From: Maribacter sp.
Lineage (GTDB): Bacteria > Bacteroidota > Bacteroidia > Flavobacteriales > Flavobacteriaceae
Assembly: GCA_020629285.1 (NCBI GenBank)
Contig: JAHDDP010000010.1
Coordinates: forward strand, 35,516 to 99,515
Direction: 5' to 3'
Length of the DNA stretch: 64,000 nt
Part shown: one piece after another, positions 44,713 through 52,823 of the stretch
Layout: each line of letters starts with the position of its first letter
Position numbering within the stretch: the first letter of the stretch is position 1
Translations under genes and position numbers: made by a program
The notes under the pieces: generated by a model
Told to the model about the DNA's origin: nothing
The model's database searches: none
What the model saw: only the letters and a program-made list of their open reading frames with translations

Positions 44713-44820
44713 ATGGATAGCCTAATTTTTTTGAAAGTCGGTTTTGGACAAATAGTTTTAATCTTAGTAGTGATTGTGATCATTATGGTTTTGGCTAGAA
44801 TAATGCGAGATAAGCGCTAG
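44713..44820 (+). CDS. 35-residue single-pass membrane peptide, resembling a TatA N-terminus
   Basis: A short gene. ATG at 44713, one base after the aldo/keto reductase stop, to TAG at 44820. The peptide starts MDSLIFLKVGFGQIVLI, continues LVVIVIIMVLARIMRDKR and stops: one transmembrane helix with a basic C-terminus. The FGQIVLILVVIVI stretch looks like the membrane segment of flavobacterial TatA/E proteins, but the FGGKKIPEL hinge and amphipathic helix are missing, so it is either an unrelated small membrane protein or a truncated TatA-like relic. Its end overlaps the convergent radA stop by 4 bp. Tight coupling and clean composition favour a real gene. Confidence 0.6.
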   Translation: MDSLIFLKVGFGQIVLILVVIVIIMVLARIMRDKR

Positions 44821-46178
44821 CTAAATAAATTATTTGTAACCTCTTCGATTTTGGACGCTAATAATATTTTGATTTTTGTCGATTTCAGGCCTATTTTATT
44901 GCTTTTTGAAATTATGATGGTGTCATAACCTAGCTTTTCGGCTTCTAATATGCGTTGCTCCACGCGCTGTACAGGTCTAATTTCTCCGGCAAGTCCAACT
45001 TCGGCAGCGAAGCAAATTCCTTTATCAATAGGTATATCTTCATTACTGGATAAAATGGCAGCAATGACGGCTAGATCAATAGCCGGGTCATCTACAGATA
45101 TGCCTCCGGTTATATTCAAGAAAACATCTTTAGCGCCCAGTTTAAATCCTGCACGTTTTTCTAGCACTGCCAATAGCATATTTAATCTTTTGGCGTTATA
45201 GCCCGTTGTAGAACGTTGAGGTGTTCCATAAACAGCTGTACTGACTAGTGCTTGAATTTCTATAAGTAGTGGGCGCATACCCTCTACGGTAGAAGCAATT
45301 GCAGTACCACTTAATCCGTCGTCATTTTTAGAAATCAATACTTCAGACGGATTGTTGACTTCGCGCAATCCACTGCCTTGCATTTCGTAAATACCAAGTT
45401 CTGCAGTTGATCCAAATCTATTTTTTAGCGACCTCAAAATACGATATACATAATTGCGATCACCTTCAAATTGAAGAACGGTATCTACCATATGTTCTAA
45501 AATTTTTGGGCCTGCAATAGATCCATCTTTGGTAATATGTCCAATTAGTATAACAGGGGTATTGGTTTCTTTCGCGAATTTTATAAGTTCTGCTGTACAT
45601 TCTCGAATTTGAGAAATACTACCCGCAGCAGATTCAATATAATCTGAATGAAGTGTTTGTATAGAATCGATAACAACAATATCAGGTTCCGTTGCTTCTA
45701 TTTGTTTAAAAATATTTTGGGTTTTAGTTTCCGTTAGAATAAAGCAGGTTTGGCTATTTGGGTGAATTCTATCGGCACGCATTTTAATTTGTTTTTGGCT
45801 TTCTTCACCAGAAACGTAAAGCGTTTTGTATGGCAGTTTTAATGCAATTTGAAGTAGTAATGTACTTTTGCCCACACCAGGTTCCCCGCCCAGCAAAACT
45901 AATGCCCCAGGAACAAGACCACCACCAAGAACTCTGTTGAATTCAAGGTCAAAGGTATTTAGGCGCACTTCTTTCTCAATGCTAATTTCGTTTACCAAAA
46001 GAGGTTTTGAAATTCTTTTGGCTGTTTGTGGTGAGGTTTTCCAACTGGTTTTTTCTTCTTTTTGAACCACCTCTTCAACAACGGTGTTCCATTGTTTGCA
46101 TGCAGAACACTGTCCTACCCATTTAGCATATTGAGTACCACAGTTTTGACAAAAAAATGCAGTTTTAGTTTTGGCCAT
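44817..46178 (-). CDS. radA: DNA repair protein RadA (Sms)
   Basis: RecA-like branch-migration helicase for recombination intermediates. The 453-residue protein has the N-terminal zinc finger (FFCQNCGTQYAKWVG and CSACKQW), Walker A GGEPGVGKSTLLLQ, Walker B VVIDSIQTL, the RadA-specific KNRFG motif (LKNRFGSTAELG) and the C-terminal Lon-protease-like domain (DVFLNITGGISVDDPAIDLA). It is the last gene of the leftward panC block. Confidence 0.96.
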   Translation of the reverse strand: MAKTKTAFFCQNCGTQYAKWVGQCSACKQWNTVVEEVVQKEEKTSWKTSPQTAKRISKPLLVNEISIEKEVRLNTFDLEFNRVLGGGLVPGALVLLGGEPGVGKSTLLLQIALKLPYKTLYVSGEESQKQIKMRADRIHPNSQTCFILTETKTQNIFKQIEATEPDIVVIDSIQTLHSDYIESAAGSISQIRECTAELIKFAKETNTPVILIGHITKDGSIAGPKILEHMVDTVLQFEGDRNYVYRILRSLKNRFGSTAELGIYEMQGSGLREVNNPSEVLISKNDDGLSGTAIASTVEGMRPLLIEIQALVSTAVYGTPQRSTTGYNAKRLNMLLAVLEKRAGFKLGAKDVFLNITGGISVDDPAIDLAVIAAILSSNEDIPIDKGICFAAEVGLAGEIRPVQRVEQRILEAEKLGYDTIIISKSNKIGLKSTKIKILLASKIEEVTNNLFS

Positions 46179-46252
46179 CCTTAGCTTTTATCAATGAAAG
46201 CTAAAGGTAGCAAGAAGTTTGAAATGATATGGTTTTAGAAAGAAATTATGGT

Positions 46253-46423
46253 TTAATTTTCACCAGATTTCTCTTTTTTAAAAGCACTAAAGGCGAGGAA
46301 AAAAGATGCCCACGCCATAAATAGGGCAATACCATTATAGGCTAAATTGAATTCTCCTTTTAAGCCAAAGTAAGTAAAAAGCACTCCGGAGAACACGAAG
46401 TACATTGCGTCAATTTTAATCAT
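46253..46423 (-). CDS. 56-residue two-helix membrane protein
   Basis: A small gene between radA and the esterase-like gene. The frame begins MIKIDAMYFVFSGVLFTYFG, continues LKGEFNLAYNGIALFMAW, and ends ASFFLAFSAFKKEKSGEN: two hydrophobic helices joined by a short polar loop with a charged C-terminus. It has ATG start and TAA stop, lies in the same direction as its neighbours (54 bp after the esterase-like gene, 74 bp before radA), and is the only sizeable frame in the 299-bp gap. No function can be assigned; the composition is typical of conserved small inner-membrane proteins. Confidence 0.7.
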   Translation of the reverse strand: MIKIDAMYFVFSGVLFTYFGLKGEFNLAYNGIALFMAWASFFLAFSAFKKEKSGEN

Positions 46424-46477
46424 AATTAAGTAGGTTGGGCTAATTTGGGACTAGCCGTTTATTTAATATTATAATCT

Positions 46478-47620
46478 TTAAAAGCCGAAATCGGCTTTTA
46501 GTGCATCCATTTTTTCAAGGGCCATTTCTTTAGTTAAAAAATCTATTTCTTTCATTTGAAATGACTTTTCAAATGTTCTTAATGCTTTTTTAGGTTCACC
46601 AAGTTGTTCGTAATACTCAGCTTCAAAATAAAAGCCCAACATGGTTTCTGGGTATTCTTTCTTGCATAAGTCGGATAGCGGTTTTAAAGATTCGAAATCT
46701 TCTTTCTTTCGAGATGCCGCATATATTGCCATTATGTCATTTAACTCGACTGGCTTACTGAAACCGAACATATCTACAATGCCTTGATATTTATTTTCTA
46801 AGTAATCATAAACCGGTTCTTCACTGGTTAAGATTTGAGATTTATATTCTTTAGGGCTAATAGGTTTGAACATTCCGAAAATATTGTCAAACGCTTTTCC
46901 TATGCCATAGGTAGCAACAGAAATATGATCGGCGTTGGAATATTCATCAAAGAAATAATGCAAGGATTCTTTTTTTATGGCTTTAAGGTCCTTATCCATT
47001 TCTAAAATTCGTTGTTTGTCGTTACTTGGTTCACCTTCTACGATAAGTTGATAGAAGATTTGATTTTCAAAAGTGCCCAATCGCATAGGTACTCTATTTT
47101 CCATCTCTGGAGCAAGAGTTGGTGAGATGCTTACGTAGCCATCAAATATAGAATTGTCTTTAAATAGCCAATAGTTCATGAAATTAGCCGTAATGTCATA
47201 CCCAACGATCATTTTAAACGGTGCCGTACTATAGTTAAGGTCTAGATAGGGTATTAGTTCCATGCCAACAAATTCATAAAAGCTCTTTCCTTTTTCAGAT
47301 GGTAGTCCGCTATCTTGCTCAAAGGCACAATCTTCATATCTTAAATCATTTTCGGTTTGGTTGATGCCGACGATAATACTTTGTGGCATGCCATGAAAAC
47401 GACTGTAATATTTTGAATTTGCGACTACTTGTTCAAAAAGATATTCACCGTCAAGTACAATGATTAGTGGATACTTCTTGGTATCGTCCATATCTTCCGG
47501 AAAGTAGTAATTTACATCTCTTCGTTCTTGAAGTTTAAAAGATTCGAAGATTTCTTGTGTCACTTGTGCATAGGATGTCATCCCAAATAAAAGTGCGAAT
47601 ATTAAAGTGATATAACGCAT
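46478..47620 (-). CDS. Esterase-D-like alpha/beta-hydrolase with nucleophile replaced by Asp (probable pseudoenzyme)
   Basis: A 380-residue exported protein (signal MRYITLIFALLFGMTSYAQ). Residues ~20-260 follow the putative-esterase (enterochelin-esterase/EstD) fold: YPLIIVLDGEYLF, SIIVGINQTENDLRY, ELIPYLDLNYSTAPF. At the nucleophile elbow the expected GxSxG is GYDIT (Asp142), and the following small residues are also changed, so serine-esterase chemistry is unlikely. A C-terminal helical region (LGFYFEAEYYEQLGEPKKAL) looks TPR-like. It lies in the panC-panD-flippase block; a binding or scaffolding role at the envelope is possible but not shown. Confidence 0.85.
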   Translation of the reverse strand: MRYITLIFALLFGMTSYAQVTQEIFESFKLQERRDVNYYFPEDMDDTKKYPLIIVLDGEYLFEQVVANSKYYSRFHGMPQSIIVGINQTENDLRYEDCAFEQDSGLPSEKGKSFYEFVGMELIPYLDLNYSTAPFKMIVGYDITANFMNYWLFKDNSIFDGYVSISPTLAPEMENRVPMRLGTFENQIFYQLIVEGEPSNDKQRILEMDKDLKAIKKESLHYFFDEYSNADHISVATYGIGKAFDNIFGMFKPISPKEYKSQILTSEEPVYDYLENKYQGIVDMFGFSKPVELNDIMAIYAASRKKEDFESLKPLSDLCKKEYPETMLGFYFEAEYYEQLGEPKKALRTFEKSFQMKEIDFLTKEMALEKMDALKADFGF

Positions 47621-47646
47621 AAAAGGTAATTGTTAGTTGAAATAAA

Positions 47647-48612
47647 CTATTTACTACGGTTTAATAACGGTAATAAAAGAAAAGATATTGCACCAAAAAC
47701 AACTATCATTAGCGTCTGTGCGATCCATATAATCCACCCAAAGGCATCACCAGAAACTGCACTGATGCCAAAAATGGCCAATGCGCTACTTACGGCGATG
47801 GGGTAAAGACCTATTCCGCCATTGGTAGTTGCCATGGCAAAAGCTCCTGCTACAAAGGCAACCAAGAGTTGGCTTAGTGTTAATGAGATAGTTTCTGGAA
47901 CGGTAAATTTTATAATATAAAGCATGCCTATGTAGCACCCCCAAATGAAAAATGTATGAAAAATAAACAACCATTTATTTTTCATTTTAAATATACTGAA
48001 CACTCCGTCAAGAAGTCCTTTTACAAAAGTTCTAATTTTTAGGGCTATTGCACTCTTAGATTTTTTTATGATAAAGACAAAAATAGAAAACAACGTAATT
48101 CCGCCCAAGGCAAGGAAAATGAGTCCTGTGGCATTAAAGCCACGTTCTTGTAAAATACCCATGATAACATCGGTTTGTAATAAAAATGCAATGGTAACCA
48201 CCAAAAGAAGCATGATTACATCGATGACCCGTTCTGTTACAATAGTGCCAAAGCCTTTTTCAAAAGGTACGTTTTCATAGGTGGTCAACGCAGTGGCCCT
48301 TAAAATTTCTCCTGTTCTTGGTATACCTAAATTAGCAAAATAAGAGGTCAAGATTATGAGGATATTGTTTACTAGTTTTGGCTTGTACCCTAAAGGTTCT
48401 AAAAGATAGTTCCAGCGTATTGCTCTAGAAATATGGCCTAGAATGCCTAGTAGAATAGAAAGTAATACATAAAGCGGATTTGCTTCTTTAATGTAAAAAA
48501 TTATTTCTTTTCTATTTTCTGGTGTTGTTGAAGTGTAGGAATACCAAACTAAAAAAACTCCCAATGCTATTGGGAGTATGATCTTAAGATTTTTTTTTAG
48601 GGTATTCGTCAA
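47647..48612 (-). CDS. Lysylphosphatidylglycerol-synthase-TM / flippase-like membrane protein
   Basis: A 321-residue polytopic inner-membrane protein of the UPF0104/LPG_synthase_TM family (COG0392), related to the flippase half of MprF. Around eight hydrophobic helices are visible, with family landmarks HISRAIRWNYLLEPLGYKP near residue 61, YFANLGIPRTGEILRATAL and GFGTIVTERVIDVIMLL around 93-135, and GAFAMATTNGGIGLYPIAV near 255. The soluble aminoacyl-transferase half of MprF is absent, so lipid lysinylation is not predicted; lipid or polyprenyl-intermediate translocation is the usual inference. It starts 3 bp after panD. Confidence 0.9.
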   Translation of the reverse strand: MTNTLKKNLKIILPIALGVFLVWYSYTSTTPENRKEIIFYIKEANPLYVLLSILLGILGHISRAIRWNYLLEPLGYKPKLVNNILIILTSYFANLGIPRTGEILRATALTTYENVPFEKGFGTIVTERVIDVIMLLLVVTIAFLLQTDVIMGILQERGFNATGLIFLALGGITLFSIFVFIIKKSKSAIALKIRTFVKGLLDGVFSIFKMKNKWLFIFHTFFIWGCYIGMLYIIKFTVPETISLTLSQLLVAFVAGAFAMATTNGGIGLYPIAVSSALAIFGISAVSGDAFGWIIWIAQTLMIVVFGAISFLLLPLLNRSK

Positions 48613-48615
48613 CCT

Positions 48616-48966
48616 TTATGTTAATAGATTATTTTCTTCATTAGGAAAAACTAAAGAAGGGTTAAATTTCTTTGCATCTTCAATATCCATCCAAGTATAA
48701 GAAATTAAAATTAAAATATCACCAACAGACACTTTTCTTGCTGCAGCTCCATTTAAAGTGATTTCTCCACTTTTTCTTGGACCGGGGATTATGTAAGTTT
48801 CTAGTCTTTCTCCATTGTTATTATTGACAATCTGAACTTTTTCTCCTCGAATAAAATTTGCGGCATCCATTAAATCTTCATCAATAGTGATACTGCCAAC
48901 ATAGTTGAGGTCGGCACCTGTAACTTTTACTCGATGTATTTTTGATTTAACTACTTCTATTTGCAT
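48616..48966 (-). CDS. panD: Aspartate 1-decarboxylase proenzyme
   Basis: Makes beta-alanine from L-aspartate for pantothenate synthesis. The 116-residue proenzyme self-cleaves at Gly24-Ser25 ([19 protein letters not shown]) to create the pyruvoyl group at the new Ser-derived N-terminus. Other landmarks are [12 protein letters not shown] before the site, [39 protein letters not shown]. It lies 9 bp downstream of panC, giving both halves of pantothenate assembly from aspartate and pantoate. Confidence 0.97.
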   Translation of the reverse strand: MQIEVVKSKIHRVKVTGADLNYVGSITIDEDLMDAANFIRGEKVQIVNNNNGERLETYIIPGPRKSGEITLNGAAARKVSVGDILILISYTWMDIEDAKKFNPSLVFPNEENNLLT

Positions 48967-48975
48967 AACTTACTT

Positions 48976-49821
48976 TTAATTTAGGGCTATATTGTCTATT
49001 AGCCTTACGTCTTCAACATAAACGGCAATAAACGCTCTGTATTTTACATTTTTTATTTTATTCTGCATTGGGGTCAAAGTCTCAACATCGGTAATGTCAA
49101 AATATTCTAATTCAAAATCGTCATGATTTTTGAATTCATCGATTACCCAATCCTTGACATTCAATGCATTTTCCATGCCAAATTTAATTTTGGCAGTTTT
49201 TAGGGTGTCATAAATAAAAGCTGCTTTTTGTCGCATTTTTGTGCTTAACCTTTCATTTCTAGAACTCATTGCTAGACCGTGCTCTTCTCGTATAATATCA
49301 CAGCCTATAATCTCGACAGGTATATCTTTTATTTCAGTAAGTTTTTGAATAATACGTAATTGTTGAAAATCTTTTTCCCCAAAATAAGCTTTATTTGGTT
49401 GTACGATTTTAAATAGTTCTTCTACTATGGTGCCAACACCATTAAAATGATCATCTCTAAATTCGCCTTCCATAACCTTGTCCAATCCTTCAAAATCGTA
49501 GGTTTTTGGCGTGACGGTCTTAGGGTATATTTCAGAAACCTCTGGCGTAAATAATATTATTTTGTCTGAGATGTCAGATATTAATTCTATATCATTATCT
49601 ATGGTTTTAGGGTATTTGTCTAAATCTTCCTGATTGTTGAACTGGGTCGGATTCACAAAAATACTTACTATAACATTTTCATTTTCAGAAACCGCTTTTT
49701 TAATTAGGGATGCATGCCCTTCATGTAGCGCTCCCATTGTAGGAACAAGTCCTAGGCTTAGTTGGTCACTTAACTTATTAAGTTCTTCTTTGAGCTTGGT
49801 TTTGGTCTTTATTACCTGCAT
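48976..49821 (-). CDS. panC: Pantothenate synthetase
   Basis: Condenses pantoate with beta-alanine using ATP. The 281-residue protein has the HIGH-like MGALHEGHASLIKKA (residues ~30-44), FVNPTQFNNQEDLDKYP, the ATP-loop FGEKDFQQLRIIQKL, and the KMSKS-like MSSRNERLS. It is the first gene of the leftward block (panC-panD-flippase-pseudoesterase-small membrane gene-radA), reading from a predicted promoter at 49841-49848. The upstream gene on the other strand is a glycogen-synthase-like protein. Confidence 0.97.
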   Translation of the reverse strand: MQVIKTKTKLKEELNKLSDQLSLGLVPTMGALHEGHASLIKKAVSENENVIVSIFVNPTQFNNQEDLDKYPKTIDNDIELISDISDKIILFTPEVSEIYPKTVTPKTYDFEGLDKVMEGEFRDDHFNGVGTIVEELFKIVQPNKAYFGEKDFQQLRIIQKLTEIKDIPVEIIGCDIIREEHGLAMSSRNERLSTKMRQKAAFIYDTLKTAKIKFGMENALNVKDWVIDEFKNHDDFELEYFDITDVETLTPMQNKIKNVKYRAFIAVYVEDVRLIDNIALN

Positions 49822-49840
49822 TGAAAAGTTCGTTAGCGAG

Positions 49841-49848
49841 CAAACTTA
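49841..49848 (-). promoter_or_regulatory. Predicted -7 element (TAAGTTTG) for panC
   Basis: Exact TAnnTTTG on the minus strand 19 bp before the panC start. It faces away from the + strand element at 49880, so two divergent promoters share under 50 bp. Confidence 0.5.
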
Positions 49849-49879
49849 CTATAATTACCGCTAATCTCTATATTTTTTG

Positions 49880-49887
49880 TAATTTTG
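49880..49887 (+). promoter_or_regulatory. Predicted -7 element (TAATTTTG) for the GT5-like gene
   Basis: Exact TAnnTTTG on the + strand, 36 bp before the ATG at 49924, followed by GCAG as at ileS. Confidence 0.55.
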
Positions 49888-49923
49888 CAGTTGCGTTACA
49901 GTGAAAAATAAAATATAACCTAT

Positions 49924-50733
49924 ATGAATGGTAAAAAGATATTATTTGTATCTTCTGAATTAGTTCCTTATTTACCCGAAAACGAAGTTTCCCTAATGTC
50001 TTATGAAACACCTAGAATGGTCAACAGCAATGGTGGTCAGATCAGGATTTTCATGCCAAGATACGGGAACATAAACGAAAGAAGACATCAATTACATGAA
50101 GTAATTAGATTATCGGGGATGAACTTGGTCATTAATGATATGGATATGCCATTGATCATTAAGGTGGCATCTATTCCAAAAGAAAGAATTCAAGTTTATT
50201 TTATAGATAACGAGGAATACTTTAAACGTAAGGCAACGTTTACCGATAAACAAGGAAATCTTTTTCCTGATAATGACCAACGTGCAATTTTCTTTGCTAA
50301 AGGGGTTATGGAGACGGTAAAGAAATTAAATTGGTCTCCAGATATAATTCACGTTCATGGATGGATGGCAAGTTTACTGCCACTATATTTAAAGAAGTAT
50401 TACTCAGATGAACCGCTTTTTGCAGATAGTAAAATTGTGCTATCTGTTTATGGTAAAACTTTCGACGGATCTTTAGATGAAGATATGGTCAAAAGAATTT
50501 CTTTTGATGGTATACCAGCAGAAGAAATTGCATCTTTGGGTGATCCTACTTATAATAATTTGTTAAAGGTAGCTGTTGATTATTCAGATGCGGTTATTTT
50601 AGCTTCGGAAGATATTCCAGAAGAATTGGAAAGTCATATTTCCGACCAAGAAAAACCAGTGTTACCATACGTACCTGTTCAAGAGTTCGAAGAGGCGTAT
50701 GCTAATTTTTATAACACCGAAGTTTTAAAATAA
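49924..50733 (+). CDS. Glycogen/starch-synthase-like protein, N-terminal GT5 half only
   Basis: A 269-residue protein related to the N-terminal Rossmann domain of glycogen synthase (KKILFVSSELVPYLP, RIFMPRYGNINERRHQLHEV, QVYFIDNEEYFKR, DIIHVHGWMASLLPLYLK). Full GT5 enzymes are ~480 residues. Here the C-terminal half that completes the ADP-glucose site is missing, and the KTGGLxDV loop near the start is replaced (ENEVSLMSYET). It is therefore probably not an active glucosyltransferase; a regulatory or binding role is possible. The arrangement with DUF4270 and glmS downstream, 5 and 150 bp away, is common in flavobacteria as I recall, which argues against simple decay. Confidence 0.85.
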   Translation: MNGKKILFVSSELVPYLPENEVSLMSYETPRMVNSNGGQIRIFMPRYGNINERRHQLHEVIRLSGMNLVINDMDMPLIIKVASIPKERIQVYFIDNEEYFKRKATFTDKQGNLFPDNDQRAIFFAKGVMETVKKLNWSPDIIHVHGWMASLLPLYLKKYYSDEPLFADSKIVLSVYGKTFDGSLDEDMVKRISFDGIPAEEIASLGDPTYNNLLKVAVDYSDAVILASEDIPEELESHISDQEKPVLPYVPVQEFEEAYANFYNTEVLK

Positions 50734-50738
50734 TCTGA

Positions 50739-52673
50739 ATGAATTTTATTGCTAAGTCTGCTATCCCTAAGTTTTTAGGGTTGATATTGATATTGGGTTT
50801 TTTGGTTTCTTGCGAGCAAGATTTAACTACAGTTGGGTCAGGGGTTGTTGGTAATGAGCCATTTACTACTGGTACTGAAGTTTATGATGTTTTTGCGTTT
50901 AACAAGAATATTGAAGCGGTCCAAACAAATAAATTGAATATTTATCAATTAGGTACGTATAGTGATCCAATATATGGCAAGACAGAGGCGTCGATAACAA
51001 CTCAAGTATATTTAAGTACCGCAAATCCTTCTTTTGGTAGTTTTTCACAGTCAAAAGAAAATCTTGCGGGTACTTCCGACGAGGCTATAACTACCATTGA
51101 AGAAAACGAAAAGGTAAAAGAGGTCTTTTTGTTTATTCCATATTTAACAAGTAGTGGATCTGTAGATAGTGATGGTGATGGTGTAATTGATGAGTTTGAT
51201 AAAGTGCCCGATAGTGATAATGATAATGATGGGGATGGGGTATTGAATTCTGTTGAGGTAGCTAGTAATACCGATCCATTAGATGAAGGGAGTGTCGACG
51301 AAAACCGTGATGGATTAAATGATGGTGATGGTGCAACTATTTTTGCCAATAATTTTGCGGAAAAAGTAGAGCTGGATAGCATTTATATAAATGGTGTAAA
51401 TTATGACGAGGTTGCTAAATCTCCGTTACCGAAATTTGATTTTAAGGTAGAGCGTTCAACATTTTTTCTAAGAGATCTTGATCCAACTGCTAGTTTTCAA
51501 GAAGCACAGCAATATTATTCTGCTCAGGTTTTTGCTCCAGATTTCGTTGAGGGTACTCCACTGTTTCAAGGTGATGTAGAAATTATTGATGAGGAAAAAT
51601 TAATTCCGAATGAAGATGATGAATCTACCGAAGATGTGAACGAAGCCGAGACAAACACAAAATTGCAGCCAGGTATTCGGGTACCACTGAGTAATGAGTT
51701 TTTTCAGACTAATATTTTGGATAAGGAAGGAAGTTCTGAGTTAATTAGTCAAGCTAATTTTACGGAATTTATTAGAGGTCTTCATTTTTCTATTCAAGAT
51801 ACTGGTAATGATGAGGTTTTTTTAATGTTGGATTTAGCTGCTGCTAATATTACGATGACCTACGAGTATACTAATTATGATACAAACGGTACTACGGATG
51901 ATCTCACTGATGATAACCCAAATAATATCTTAGAAAAAGATTTTGTTTTTTCTCTTTTAACAAGAAGCACTACAGGTGTTATCTCTGGCAATGCCGTTAA
52001 TACCATAATAACAGAAAACTACGGTCCTCAGGTTTCAGAGGTATTGGATAATGATGAGAATTCATCAAGGATATACCTAAAAGGAGGTCCTGGAACTTAT
52101 GCTGAGCTAAATCTTTTTGAAGAAGATGGGGGCGAAAATATCTTAGAGCAAATTAAAAGTGAAAATTGGGTGATCAACGAGGCTAATCTAGTCTTTTATG
52201 TTGATAGAGATCAACTAGATGCTGTGGGGAGTACTCTAGAACCTCCACGACTTTACCTTTATAATACTGAAAACAAATCTGCATTAATAGATATTAGCAC
52301 TGACCCGGCATCACCTCAAACAGGTATTCCTGATTTATTTGGTTTTTATCCTAATTACGATGGTGTCATTCAAAAATCAAATGATAAAGGAGTTAAGTAC
52401 TCGGTGAAAATTACGGATCACATAAATAATTTGGTTTTAAGGGATTCTGCAAATGCAACATTAGGGTTGACGTTATCTACTAATATCCAAAATTGGAATA
52501 TTGCCGATGCAAAAGTTTCAGATACAAATGCTGTAGATGGTGAAGAAGAGCTACCGATAACTTCAATAGTTACCCCTCTTAGTACTATTTTATTTGGTGG
52601 TAATTTAGATGTGGCCGACCCTGATTATGACAAAAGGTTGAAATTAGAAATATCTTATACCAAAGCACAGTAA
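50739..52673 (+). CDS. DUF4270 lipoprotein with calcium-binding-like Asp repeats
   Basis: A 644-residue lipoprotein ([13 protein letters not shown], Cys ~25) of the Bacteroidota DUF4270 family: [17 protein letters not shown] right after the Cys, [24 protein letters not shown], and C-terminal blocks [10 protein letters not shown]. Between residues ~147 and 205 it carries thrombospondin-type-3-like acidic repeats ([48 protein letters not shown]), probably an inserted Ca-binding loop set. Function unknown; likely surface exposed. It lies 5 bp after the GT5-like gene. Confidence 0.88.
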   Translation: MNFIAKSAIPKFLGLILILGFLVSCEQDLTTVGSGVVGNEPFTTGTEVYDVFAFNKNIEAVQTNKLNIYQLGTYSDPIYGKTEASITTQVYLSTANPSFGSFSQSKENLAGTSDEAITTIEENEKVKEVFLFIPYLTSSGSVDSDGDGVIDEFDKVPDSDNDNDGDGVLNSVEVASNTDPLDEGSVDENRDGLNDGDGATIFANNFAEKVELDSIYINGVNYDEVAKSPLPKFDFKVERSTFFLRDLDPTASFQEAQQYYSAQVFAPDFVEGTPLFQGDVEIIDEEKLIPNEDDESTEDVNEAETNTKLQPGIRVPLSNEFFQTNILDKEGSSELISQANFTEFIRGLHFSIQDTGNDEVFLMLDLAAANITMTYEYTNYDTNGTTDDLTDDNPNNILEKDFVFSLLTRSTTGVISGNAVNTIITENYGPQVSEVLDNDENSSRIYLKGGPGTYAELNLFEEDGGENILEQIKSENWVINEANLVFYVDRDQLDAVGSTLEPPRLYLYNTENKSALIDISTDPASPQTGIPDLFGFYPNYDGVIQKSNDKGVKYSVKITDHINNLVLRDSANATLGLTLSTNIQNWNIADAKVSDTNAVDGEEELPITSIVTPLSTILFGGNLDVADPDYDKRLKLEISYTKAQ

Positions 52674-52823
52674 ACGATTAAATTGTAGTTTTTGTTATTT
52701 ATTCAGTTATTGACATACCACTTCTACATTATTAACGTTGTATAACCTAAATGGCATAAATCTTGAAGTTTATTTATTGAACGACTAGATTTTAAATTAA
52801 ATTTTTCAAATAGATACAGTAAT

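Noticed and set aside
51002..51382. 126-codon Ser-rich frame antisense to the DUF4270 gene
   Set aside because: Antisense to the Asp-rich calcium-type repeats (GAT codons read as ATC/TCA); composition artefact.
52674..52823. Possible glmS ribozyme or riboswitch
   Set aside because: The 150-bp leader has no recognisable ribozyme core and is AT-rich without strong stems; the ribozyme is also mainly known from Firmicutes.
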